From: UBA1081 sp964495345
GTDB lineage: Bacteria > Bacillota > Clostridia > Oscillospirales > Acutalibacteraceae
NCBI GenBank assembly: GCA_964495345.1
Contig: CAZBVV010000041.1
Coordinates: 1 to 13,905, forward strand
Direction of reading: 5' to 3'
Length of the DNA: 13,905 nt
The position numbers and the translations under genes are program-made. Shown piece by piece: positions 7,046 through 13,905 of this stretch. Each line of letters starts with the position of its first letter. The first letter of the stretch is position 1. The notes under the pieces are model-generated. The model did no database searches. It was not told the DNA's origin and saw only the letters and a list, made by a program, of their open reading frames with translations.

Positions 7046-10000
7046 TCACAGCCTTGAGCTTTCAATCCTCCTTTCCCTGCGTTTTTTTGTATAACAGAGC
7101 AGGAAGACAGTGCTCAAGCATATGAGCATGCTTCCGATTATATACATTGTGTTACCCGTACCGCCTGTTTCGGGAAGAACATAGGCAATATGGTTGTAAA
7201 AATGTACGCTGATGTCACCTGTGGCTACGGTAAGTGTTGCTTCGTTTCCCTGTGTTAAAACTTCATCGTTTCCGATTGAATGGGAAATAAGGAAATCTGA
7301 ATTGTTTTCCGTAATTGTAACTTCCGTACCTATGGGTATACCTTTTATATTTACCGTATCACCGTGACTGAGATAAGCGTATCCCGTGCCGTTTTCAAAT
7401 GTTATTTCACTTTCACTTGAAACACCGTCTGAATCGGTTTTGATAATTGTATATGTATCGTTTAACGGAGTATCGTTATGAATCATATTGATGATAAATT
7501 CAAACTCGGTTGATAGCTGATTTTGATCTGCATCACCTGTAACTTCCTTTGAAATTGTCAACTGACCTGTAAGCTTGTTTACAAAATCAGCCGACACATC
7601 AACTGTGCTTATTGCTTCTCCGTTTTTATAAAAAGCTGTGAGAAGAGAAGTGATTTCATCTTCCGTTTTTGTAACGGTAATTTCAGCAACATATTTTGTT
7701 GTGTCAAATACAGTAAAATTTGAACTGCTTTCGTCATATTCTTCGTATATGAGATAGTAGAATTTGTGTTCACCGTCGGCAATCTGTGATTCGTAATAAG
7801 TCAGTGTGAAAGCAAAATTCTGTGTCAGTTCACTTTCCGAACTGCCGAACGAAACGGGAGCGTTGAACTGCACTCCGTTCTCGGTTAATGCTTCACCGCT
7901 TGAATCCGTTACCTGTTGCAACAGAATATTGTAAGCATAATTATCGCCGTTAAAATCATCAAGTGTTTTTGTGCCGTTTATTGTAACACTTGTGCCTTTT
8001 TCGCTGTTTACCGCAGTCAGAACCATAGGTGATACAGTCGAAGCCGGGAGTATATAACCCGATGCGGAAACACCGTCAGTTGTGTAATATGTTCCGCTTT
8101 CCTTGTAGCTCAGAGTGTAATCACCTTTACTGTCTGCTTCTTCGCTGACAGTAAAATAACTGCCTGAAAGTATATCTTTTATAAGCACGCTTTCTCCTGC
8201 TTTAAGAGATATTTTACCTTCTTGTGTCACACTCATCTCTGTTTCTGCTCCATCATCGGAGATAAGCATATAATTACAACCAACAGGTAATGCTTCACCG
8301 TCAAGCGTTATGTTGAAAGTAAAGCTCGATGTATTCTCTGTTCCGATTAATTCTTTTGTAAGCATCAATGCACCAAGTTCGGATGTGTCAATGCTGTTTA
8401 TAAAATCGAAATCCGTATGACCGTTGAGAATATCTTTTATTTCACTTTCGTGACTGTCAAAGTAGTCACTTCCTATGTGTATACCGTGGATTGATGTTGT
8501 TGTGCTTGTGCCGTCAACAATTACTTGTCCGTACTGTGCGACAAAATCCTCATTAATTAACTCACGGACATAATATTCACCGATATTATCGTCAGAATTT
8601 GTAATAAGTGCCGTTTCACCTGCTTTGATGATGATTATTCCGTTTGCATCTGTAACAGCATCACGGATTTTATTACCTGCCGAATCAAGAACCTCGTATG
8701 CAGTGTTGGCTCCGATGAAAAGATCTTCTGTCTTTTCACCGTCAACAGCTTTGAGAACCTGAAAATAATAATCCGGATTTCCTAATACATCTGTATCAAT
8801 ATCATGTTCTTTTGTTATTGTGATCGTGTTATCCTTGACAAGCGGGAGATTGAAATTCATACGGCATACACCTGAGCCGGAGCCTCGCTCCATATAGAAG
8901 AATTTGAGTGTATGGGTTGAATAATCGTCAAAAGTACCTGTTTCGTTAAGACCGTCAGTGCTTTTTCCTGCACGCTCAAGTATTTCGGCAAAGGTTTCTG
9001 TTGCATAAGGTGTTGCTGAAACATCACCGATTGTTGTATCAAGCTTGTAATAGTTGACAACACCGTTTACAAAGTCTATCTCGCCGCCTACATGACGGTG
9101 AATACCCGTAAGGTCAAGGAAAAGAACACCGTCAATATAAATCCAAACGTCGTCGTCACCGGTGAAGTAGAAATTCAGCGGCTCTTTACCTGTTGTACCT
9201 GTCAGACCGCCTTTTGGCTGAATGAAGTTCATATCAATTTCCATGCCGAAGTAGAAGTCCGTAGGAATATCGTAATCAAGTGTGTAAATATCATCCAAAT
9301 CATCGTCTGTAAATGTAATGTAATTACCTGATGAATCTACAACATTATTCAACTTGAAATATAAGTTCGCACAGTCCTTTGCACTCCAGCCGCTTGTGTA
9401 ATTTTTGTTCATGATTGATACAAAGCTTGTAAGTGCATTGTAAAGACCTAAATATTCGCTTGTTGAGTTTTTGCTTTCACCGTTAGTATATCTTGTATAA
9501 GCTCTGTTTGCAATTTTTGTAAGATAGGTGCCGTTAATCTTGCTTGATTGTTTTGCATCGTTTTCAATATCTGTAAACGGAAGAAAATTGCCGAAGGGAT
9601 ACATCATAAAGTTTGCAGATATTTTTTCTTCATACAGAATAAATGTGTCTGTGTCTGCATCGAACTGTGCATGATTCAGATGGCTGTCGTAATAATACTC
9701 ACCGGTTTCTGTTATTTGCTGAAACAGACCGTTGATATTATCGGTGTTTTGCTTTGTTGCGTAAGTGTTGTCAGTAAAGAGGTATGCAAGGCTTAAATCG
9801 TTGGCTGTTACGGGATAACCGTCATCACCTAAAAGATAGTTCATTTCACCGGTAAGTGAACTGTTGATGTCTTCTATTCTGTTAAGACCGGTAGCACCTG
9901 TTGTCAATCCGCTGATACCTGCAAGTATATCAGCCGTAACGGTGTTACCGAAGTTCATATTGTAAGCACCGATTGAGCTTAACGTCGTTCTTGTACCGTA

Positions 10001-11134
10001 ATCCTGCTGGAAACCGGGGTAATTATTGTTGCTGCTGTATAAACTATTGATATTAGCACCGTAGTTAAAAAGATTTATTTTTACAAGCTCGCTTGTGTCG
10101 GCAGACTCAACGATATGAAGCTCAGCCTCTTCTTCTGCAACATAACCGAAAGTTACAGTACCTAACGCTGTACCCGAATAAGCTGAATCTATCATATAGT
10201 TGAAATCTACAATAACGCTGTCATTTACAGATATGTTTGCTATTGCAGGATTGCAATCATCATCACCGGACCACACAAAAACGACAAATCCATTGTCTGT
10301 TGTAGCTTCAAGGCTGCTCTTATTATCAGAATAGCTTGTGTTGATTTTTGAAACATAGAAATCGCCGTTGCTGTCACTTTCAACAACAATACCTATCCAC
10401 CACAAGAAGCTGTCGGAAATGCCTACTTCTGTCTTGTTTCCTCCGTAGATAAGCACGGGGGGATATTCCAATCCCAATGATGATTTATAATCATCTGAGG
10501 TGTAGTTGTTTACGGCATATATATTTATGTCAAAACTACCGTCGCTGTTAAGACCGAGATTTTCTGCACTCCAAAGCCATTCCAGCTCGAAAAGCTTATC
10601 AGCATTTGTTATATAGTCCTGATAAACACCTAAAATACTGTAGGTATAATAGATATTCTGTACCTTCTTTTTCAGTTGAGTCAGATATTCAATCTCACCG
10701 TCTTCATCACCGTTTTCCGCAAATTCAAGGAGTTTTGCCTCTATTTCATCGTATGTGGGTAACGAATCAATTTCGTTTATAACATGACGGATAATTTCCT
10801 GTGTTTCATTGATGAGTGCATCAAGTTCCGTCTTGTTATCGGTAATATAGCACGCATCACTGTGTGTATGCTCGGTTAGAGTACAGCCAAGCACATACTC
10901 ATCACTTGATTCCTCACCTGATGCCGATTCTTTAAGAGTATAACAGCTTTCGGAATGAGTATGCTCCTGCATACCGCAGGCAACATCCGTTTCAAGGGTA
11001 ATTGCAGGGAGAATAAGCATATATGTAGTTGCAAAAACGACAGCTATTGCAAGAACTCTTGCAAGCTTTTTAAGTCGCTCATCAATGCGTGCAAGTCGTA
11101 ACAGCTCTGCAATCTTTTTTAAAAGCAACTGCAT
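7046..11134 (-). CDS. Large LPETG pilus-tip adhesin with fibro-slime/PA14-like domain
   Basis: A 1362-residue surface protein. Seen: a long basic n-region (1-27) before a hydrophobic segment with TTYMLILPAITLE (36-48). Two C-x4-H-x-H-x3-C motifs follow (Cys53-Cys64 and Cys84-Cys95), then a charged helical segment (about 101-190) and a large region of unknown fold (about 195-500). A fibro-slime/PA14-like domain (about 505-766) has FYFTGDDDVWIYIDGVLFLD (655-674), GIHRHVGG and HTLKFFYMERG. About four Cna-B or FctA-like domains follow (near 770-916, 919-1043, 1047-1188 and 1189-1316), then LPETG (1320-1324), a span (about 1328-1347) and KKRRERR. Family knowledge: fibro-slime domains are related to PA14, a carbohydrate-binding fold; Cna-B domains form rigid stalks. 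First structural gene of the operon, large and unique: the expected tip subunit. Start: AAAGGAGG about 11 bases upstream; the long n-region is typical of this signal type. Ligand unknown. Confidence 0.9.
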   Translation of the reverse strand: MQLLLKKIAELLRLARIDERLKKLARVLAIAVVFATTYMLILPAITLETDVACGMQEHTHSESCYTLKESASGEESSDEYVLGCTLTEHTHSDACYITDNKTELDALINETQEIIRHVINEIDSLPTYDEIEAKLLEFAENGDEDGEIEYLTQLKKKVQNIYYTYSILGVYQDYITNADKLFELEWLWSAENLGLNSDGSFDINIYAVNNYTSDDYKSSLGLEYPPVLIYGGNKTEVGISDSFLWWIGIVVESDSNGDFYVSKINTSYSDNKSSLEATTDNGFVVFVWSGDDDCNPAIANISVNDSVIVDFNYMIDSAYSGTALGTVTFGYVAEEEAELHIVESADTSELVKINLFNYGANINSLYSSNNNYPGFQQDYGTRTTLSSIGAYNMNFGNTVTADILAGISGLTTGATGLNRIEDINSSLTGEMNYLLGDDGYPVTANDLSLAYLFTDNTYATKQNTDNINGLFQQITETGEYYYDSHLNHAQFDADTDTFILYEEKISANFMMYPFGNFLPFTDIENDAKQSSKINGTYLTKIANRAYTRYTNGESKNSTSEYLGLYNALTSFVSIMNKNYTSGWSAKDCANLYFKLNNVVDSSGNYITFTDDDLDDIYTLDYDIPTDFYFGMEIDMNFIQPKGGLTGTTGKEPLNFYFTGDDDVWIYIDGVLFLDLTGIHRHVGGEIDFVNGVVNYYKLDTTIGDVSATPYATETFAEILERAGKSTDGLNETGTFDDYSTHTLKFFYMERGSGSGVCRMNFNLPLVKDNTITITKEHDIDTDVLGNPDYYFQVLKAVDGEKTEDLFIGANTAYEVLDSAGNKIRDAVTDANGIIIIKAGETALITNSDDNIGEYYVRELINEDFVAQYGQVIVDGTSTTTSIHGIHIGSDYFDSHESEIKDILNGHTDFDFINSIDTSELGALMLTKELIGTENTSSFTFNITLDGEALPVGCNYMLISDDGAETEMSVTQEGKISLKAGESVLIKDILSGSYFTVSEEADSKGDYTLSYKESGTYYTTDGVSASGYILPASTVSPMVLTAVNSEKGTSVTINGTKTLDDFNGDNYAYNILLQQVTDSSGEALTENGVQFNAPVSFGSSESELTQNFAFTLTYYESQIADGEHKFYYLIYEEYDESSSNFTVFDTTKYVAEITVTKTEDEITSLLTAFYKNGEAISTVDVSADFVNKLTGQLTISKEVTGDADQNQLSTEFEFIINMIHNDTPLNDTYTIIKTDSDGVSSESEITFENGTGYAYLSHGDTVNIKGIPIGTEVTITENNSDFLISHSIGNDEVLTQGNEATLTVATGDISVHFYNHIAYVLPETGGTGNTMYIIGSMLICLSTVFLLCYTKKRRERRIESSRL

Positions 11135-11168
11135 AGTGGCCTATCCTCCTTTCGTGATGTTTTTGCTG

Positions 11169-11750
11169 TTATCGGATAGTGCCGATTTTATCTAATGGCC
11201 ATATTCGAAAAATAATTTTTCCTACAATCTGTTCCTGTGAAACACAGCCTACAACGCTGTTTCGGGAATCAACGGATACGCTTCTGTGATCCCCCATAAC
11301 AAAAATTCTGCCCTCGGGTACCTGGTACGGAAGACTTATGTCGCAATCACCGAATGATTTTTCGGTGATATACGGTTCGTCAATTTCTGCACTGTTAACG
11401 TAAACCGTGCCGTCCTCTTTTATATCTACCCATTGACCGGACACGGCGATAACCCGTTTGACAAGAACTTTGTTATTATAGTAAAAAGCAATAACGTCAC
11501 CGGTTTTAAATTCACTTACGGTAGTTGATATAACAATATCACCGTCTGTAAGCGTGGGGGTCATTGAACTGCCGTATATCTGCAAAACGGGCATCCACAG
11601 TGTTGCAACAAGGATTGCAACAGCGGCTACTGTAACAAGCGTAAACACCGTACTTTTTAACGAGATTTTATATCTGTTTTTGTATTTTTCACGGCGTATT
11701 TCTGATTCGATATACTCAACCTGAGGAAAATCCCGTTTATTTGTTTTCAT
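11169..11750 (-). CDS. lepB: Type I signal peptidase of the pilus operon
   Basis: A 193-residue S26-family membrane protease. Seen: a cytoplasmic basic head, one membrane span (about 33-52), and box B GSSMTPTL with catalytic Ser62. Box D VLVKRVIAVSGQ carries the general-base Lys98, and box E MGDHRSVSVDSR lies at 152-163. All catalytic residues are present, unlike some streptococcal pilus-island SipA proteins, which I recall lacking them. Family knowledge: it removes Sec signal peptides on the outer face of the membrane. Its place between the coiled-coil gene and the tip adhesin suggests that it processes the pilus subunits, perhaps including the adhesin with its unusual signal. The start overlaps the preceding gene by 14 bp (translational coupling); the adhesin gene begins 34 bases after its stop. 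A general housekeeping role cannot be excluded. Confidence 0.93.
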   Translation of the reverse strand: MKTNKRDFPQVEYIESEIRREKYKNRYKISLKSTVFTLVTVAAVAILVATLWMPVLQIYGSSMTPTLTDGDIVISTTVSEFKTGDVIAFYYNNKVLVKRVIAVSGQWVDIKEDGTVYVNSAEIDEPYITEKSFGDCDISLPYQVPEGRIFVMGDHRSVSVDSRNSVVGCVSQEQIVGKIIFRIWPLDKIGTIR

Positions 11751-12102
11751 TGGTTATTTTTCTAAGCCTTTCTCTTATATCCTCTTGCAAATCAGCAGGC
11801 AGACTCGCCAACGCATCATCATTTTTTAAGTAGAAATACATAATTCTGCTGTACAAGCCCCTGTCCGATTTGCCGTCCTGCGTTTTAGGTTTTTGCACCT
11901 TTTTTTTTAGTGAATCCGTATATTCCAATGCGGAGCTTAACTGACTGTTAAGCTTTTGCAGGTTTTCAATCGAAGTAAAATTGCCTTCGGCTAGTCTGAT
12001 TTCAGCTATTTCAGCTCTTAACTGCTCGTTAATTTTAGTCTGTTCAAGCAGAAGCTCAAGAAGATCCAATCTGCTGAGTTTTCTCAATTCCTTTTCAGTC
12101 AT
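11737..12102 (-). CDS. Small cytoplasmic coiled-coil protein of unknown function, first gene of the pilus operon
   Basis: A 121-residue, highly charged protein with no signal peptide or membrane segment. Seen: the N-terminus MTEKELRKLSRLDLLELLLE, heptad-like Leu/Ile spacing through about residue 75 (coiled coil), a basic patch (KKKVQKPK, 86-93) and an amphipathic C-terminal helix (LQEDIRERLRKI). I recognise the 'ELRKLSRxDLLELL' opening from small genes that often sit next to signal peptidases and LPXTG proteins in Clostridia, but I know of no demonstrated function. It overlaps the signal peptidase gene by 14 bp, so the two are probably made together. The start ATG has only a weak GGGGTG ribosome site about five bases upstream. 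It could be a pilus-export or localisation factor acting from the cytoplasm, or a regulator; both are guesses. Confidence 0.8.
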   Translation of the reverse strand: MTEKELRKLSRLDLLELLLEQTKINEQLRAEIAEIRLAEGNFTSIENLQKLNSQLSSALEYTDSLKKKVQKPKTQDGKSDRGLYSRIMYFYLKNDDALASLPADLQEDIRERLRKITNENK

Positions 12103-12326
12103 TTAAACACCCCGAAAAAAGACAATATATTATTTATAACAATACAGCTTAATATTATAACAAAAAAATGCAAAATACAATAGGTTATTTGTAAAAAAAC
12201 TACAAAATACTATAATATTGTCAATATTTTACTTTTTATATTCATTATTGGAAAAATTATTATTACCGTCTGCAACTTGTATAAATTTTTTACTGTATGT
12301 GAAAAATTTATTATAGAAAAAATCTG
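12103..12326. promoter_or_regulatory. Divergent control region between the pilus operon and aspS
   Basis: About 220 bases of very AT-rich sequence with no gene. The minus-strand pilus promoter must lie here, but no site is clean: TATAAT (12154-12159) has only TTGTAT 15 bases upstream, and a perfect TTGACA (12219-12224) lacks a good -10. Possible protein-binding features are a 15-base palindrome AATATTGTCAATATT (12214-12228), TTATAACAA repeated 21 bp apart (12134-12142 and 12155-12163), and CAAAATAC repeated 32 bp apart (12171-12178 and 12203-12210). Base composition this skewed can produce such repeats by chance. Confidence 0.35.
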
Positions 12327-12354
12327 TTGACAAAACGATTTTTTTTGCTATAAT
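12327..12354 (+). promoter_or_regulatory. Consensus sigma-A promoter of aspS, extended -10
   Basis: A perfect TTGACA (12327-12332), a 16-base spacer and a perfect TATAAT (12349-12354), with TG one base upstream of the -10. Transcription should start near 12360-12362, at the base of T-box stem I. A promoter this strong fits a gene whose output is set by the downstream antitermination switch. Confidence 0.92.
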
Positions 12355-12359
12355 ATATG

Positions 12360-12583
12360 CAGAGACTCTGCTTTTTCGGAAAGTCTGTCAGGGAGGATGC
12401 GTCACCGACTGAAAGCGCGTTTGAGATGAGTAGTAAGCAAGGGAACACTCTGTTAACCACAATTTAATATTGTAAAAGAGGATACGCTGTTTTTGCGTAT
12501 CAATGCGGGTGGCACCGCGGGTGAATTTGTTTTACTCGTCCCGGGAGTATGTATTAACATATTCCTCGGGGCGTTTTTGTTTT
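12360..12583 (+). ncRNA. T-box leader (tRNA-sensing riboswitch) controlling aspS
   Basis: All main elements are visible. Stem I base pairs CAGAG (12360-12364) with CUCUG (12448-12452), with a second helix UGCUU (12369-12373)/AAGCA (12435-12439). Its tip is GUCAGG/CCGAC around GGAUGCGUCA. Stem III is a perfect 7-bp hairpin, GATACGC (12481-12487)/GCGTATC (12495-12501). The T-box sequence reads GGGTGGCACCGCGG. The antiterminator pairs CGGG (12506-12509) with CCCG (12540-12543) and GCGGGUGA (12517-12524) with UUACUCGU (12532-12539), leaving the bulge UGGCACC (12510-12516). Bulge base C12513 matches a tRNA with G73, as expected for tRNA-Asp. A likely specifier is GAU at 12425-12427 (Asp), with GAC at 12407-12409 as alternative. 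Family knowledge: uncharged tRNA stabilises the antiterminator and turns on the synthetase gene. Confidence 0.95.
12537..12583 (+). terminator. T-box-controlled intrinsic terminator upstream of aspS
   Basis: CGUCCCGGGAGUAUGU (12537-12552) pairs with ACAUAUUCCUCGGGGCG (12557-12573), apart from wobble pairs and one bulge. TTTTTGTTTT follows from 12574. Its 5' strand is shared with the antiterminator, so the two structures exclude each other. Confidence 0.92.
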
Positions 12584-12598
12584 ATTGGAGGTATCATT

Positions 12599-13905
12599 AT
12601 GTACAGAACGTTAATGTGTAACGACATTCGTGACGAGCATATCGGCAAAACCGTTCAGCTTGCCGGCTGGGTGGATGTTGTCCGTGACCACGGCGGCGTT
12701 ATCTTCGTAGATCTTCGTGACTACACCGGTGTAACACAGGTGGTTATTCACAACGAGGAGCTTCTTAAAAATGTAAACCGTGAAACAGTTATTTCTGTAA
12801 GCGGTGTTGTTGAAAAGCGTGATGCTGAAACAGTTAACGCAAAAATCGCAACAGGTTATGTTGAATTGGTTGCAGACAGTCTTCAGATTCTCGGTAAATC
12901 ACATAATATGTTGCCCTTTGAGGTCAGAAATTCAAGACAGAGCAAGGATGAACTCCGTCTTAAATACCGTTATCTTGACCTTCGTAATCCAAAAAATCAC
13001 AACAACCTTGTTATGCGTTCAAAGATTATCCGTCATTTAAGAAATAAAATGGAGGATAAGGGATTCCTCGATATGCAGACACCTATTCTTACTGCATCAT
13101 CACCTGAGGGTGCCCGTGATTTCCTTGTTCCCAGCCGTAAACATCCGGGTAAGTTTTATGCTTTGCCCCAGGCTCCTCAGCAGTTCAAACAGTTGCTTAT
13201 GGTTTCCGGTTTTGACAGATATTTTCAGGTTGCACCCTGTTTCCGTGACGAAGATGCAAGAGCAGACCGTTCTCCCGGTGAATTCTATCAGCTTGACTTT
13301 GAAATGGCATTTGCAACACAAGAGGAGGTTCTTGATGTCTGTGAAGACGTTATTTATGACACATTCAAAACTTTCTCCGATAAAAAGGTAACTCCCAAGC
13401 CTTTCCGCCGTATCACTTATGCTGATGCTATGATGACCTACGGCTCTGATAAACCCGATCTTCGCAACCCTCTTGTTATCTGTGATTTAACTGCTTTCTT
13501 TGCAGGTGTTGATTTTCCTGCATTCAAGGGCAGACCCGTAAGAGGTATTGTTGCCGATTGTAAGGGCAAGTCAAAGAAATTTTTTGAGGATTCTCTCAAA
13601 TACGCTACTTCTGCTGAAGTCGGTCTGGGCGGTCTCGGTTACATCACTCTTAAAGAGGGTGTGTTTGCAGGTCCTATCGCAAAATTCCTCAGCGAAGAGC
13701 AGAAAGCTGAAATTACAGCTATTACAGGCGTAAAAGAGGGCGAAACTCTGTTCTTTATCTGTGACGATAAGAAAAACGACACGGAGAAAAAAGCAGGTCT
13801 TATCCGTACATGGCTTGCAAAGAAAGAACAGCTTGACCTTATCCGTGACGATGCCTTTGAATTCTGTTTTGTTGTTGATTTCCCCATGTATGAAAATGAT
13901 GAAGA
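12599..13905 (+). CDS. aspS: Aspartyl-tRNA synthetase, N-terminal 435 residues (runs off the right edge)
   Basis: Class II synthetase charging tRNA with aspartate in the cytoplasm. Seen: an N-terminal OB-fold anticodon domain (about 15-100, AGWVDVVRDHGGVIFVDLRD), motif 1 around GFLDMQTPILTASSPEGARD (155-174), LPQAPQQFKQLLMVSGFDRY, and motif 2 CFRDEDARADRSPGEFYQLD (214-233). The bacterial GAD insertion (about 290-400) precedes FEFCFVVDFPMYEND at the edge. Family length is near 590, so motif 3 and the C-terminus lie outside. The start is ATG at 12599-12601 with GGAGG eight bases upstream, directly after the T-box terminator. Oddities: PGEFYQLD after motif 2 and the KFYALPQAPQQ segment resemble the alphaproteobacterial-type AspRS rather than the Bacillus type (PEFTQIDIEM). 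His31-Gly-Gly is the form I recall from non-discriminating enzymes that also charge tRNA-Asn. Identity is certain; tRNA specificity is inference. Confidence 0.97.
   Translation, partial: MYRTLMCNDIRDEHIGKTVQLAGWVDVVRDHGGVIFVDLRDYTGVTQVVIHNEELLKNVNRETVISVSGVVEKRDAETVNAKIATGYVELVADSLQILGKSHNMLPFEVRNSRQSKDELRLKYRYLDLRNPKNHNNLVMRSKIIRHLRNKMEDKGFLDMQTPILTASSPEGARDFLVPSRKHPGKFYALPQAPQQFKQLLMVSGFDRYFQVAPCFRDEDARADRSPGEFYQLDFEMAFATQEEVLDVCEDVIYDTFKTFSDKKVTPKPFRRITYADAMMTYGSDKPDLRNPLVICDLTAFFAGVDFPAFKGRPVRGIVADCKGKSKKFFEDSLKYATSAEVGLGGLGYITLKEGVFAGPIAKFLSEEQKAEITAITGVKEGETLFFICDDKKNDTEKKAGLIRTWLAKKEQLDLIRDDAFEFCFVVDFPMYENDE

Noticed and set aside
7011..7060. Internal promoter in front of the backbone pilin
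   Set aside because: Several AT-rich -10-like hexamers exist, but none has a credible -35 at proper spacing.
11169..11750. Signal peptidase being a catalytically dead pilus chaperone (SipA-like)
   Set aside because: Ser62, Lys98 and the MGDHR...DSR box are all present, so it should be an active protease.
12196..12224. Perfect minus-strand TTGACA (12219-12224) as the pilus operon promoter
   Set aside because: At 16-18 base spacing the -10 candidates are TAGTTT, AGTTTT or GTTTTT, all poor. The hexamer is also part of a palindrome and may have another role.
13100..13887. Minus-strand and alternative-frame open frames within aspS
   Set aside because: The plus-strand frame is unmistakably AspRS throughout, so the others are incidental.
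1..13905. Mobile element, CRISPR array, prophage or toxin-antitoxin system
   Set aside because: I saw no transposase or integrase, no terminal inverted repeats, no spaced direct-repeat array and no phage genes.

Overview
The window looks like chromosomal DNA from a low-GC Bacillota of class Clostridia, most likely an uncultured gut member of the Oscillospirales; that rank is inference. Supporting signs are consensus sigma-A promoters, strong AGGAGG ribosome binding sites, a class I T-box leader in front of aspS, and a sortase pilus operon whose largest protein has the 'TTYxLILPAIT' signal and 'EHTHSxxCY' motifs I associate with gut clostridial adhesins. I saw no mobile element, CRISPR array, tRNA or rRNA.

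Left end (1-3057, minus strand): two secreted or surface glycoside hydrolases, each with its own promoter. A truncated GH127-type beta-L-arabinofuranosidase lipoprotein (1-490) follows a complete GH92-type mannosidase (718-3000). The GH92 protein has Gln at the position where most family members have the Glu general acid, which points towards mannosyl-phosphate rather than ordinary mannoside hydrolysis.

Centre (3081-12102, minus strand): a compact seven-gene pilus operon read right to left. The order is a small coiled-coil protein of unknown function; a signal peptidase I; a 1362-residue LPETG tip adhesin with a fibro-slime/PA14-like domain and about four isopeptide-type beta domains; a D2-type LPSTG backbone pilin; a class C pilin polymerase; an LPQTG basal pilin; and a second, shorter sortase. 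The set covers export, tip, shaft, base, polymerisation and probably wall anchoring. Two junctions overlap by 14 bp. A perfect 14-bp hairpin without a U-tract separates the backbone pilin from the polymerase and may set pilin:sortase stoichiometry.

Right end (12103-13905): an AT-rich divergent control region of about 220 bp, then a consensus extended -10 promoter, a complete T-box leader and the 5' 435 codons of aspS on the plus strand. The AspRS resembles the alphaproteobacterial-type subgroup and carries a His-Gly-Gly anticodon-domain signature associated with non-discriminating enzymes.

The pilus tip probably binds a glycan or mucin-like ligand and the neighbouring hydrolases trim mannose- and arabinose-containing glycans. 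A joint glycan-foraging or colonisation role is a reasonable inference from adjacency, but nothing in the sequence proves co-regulation.
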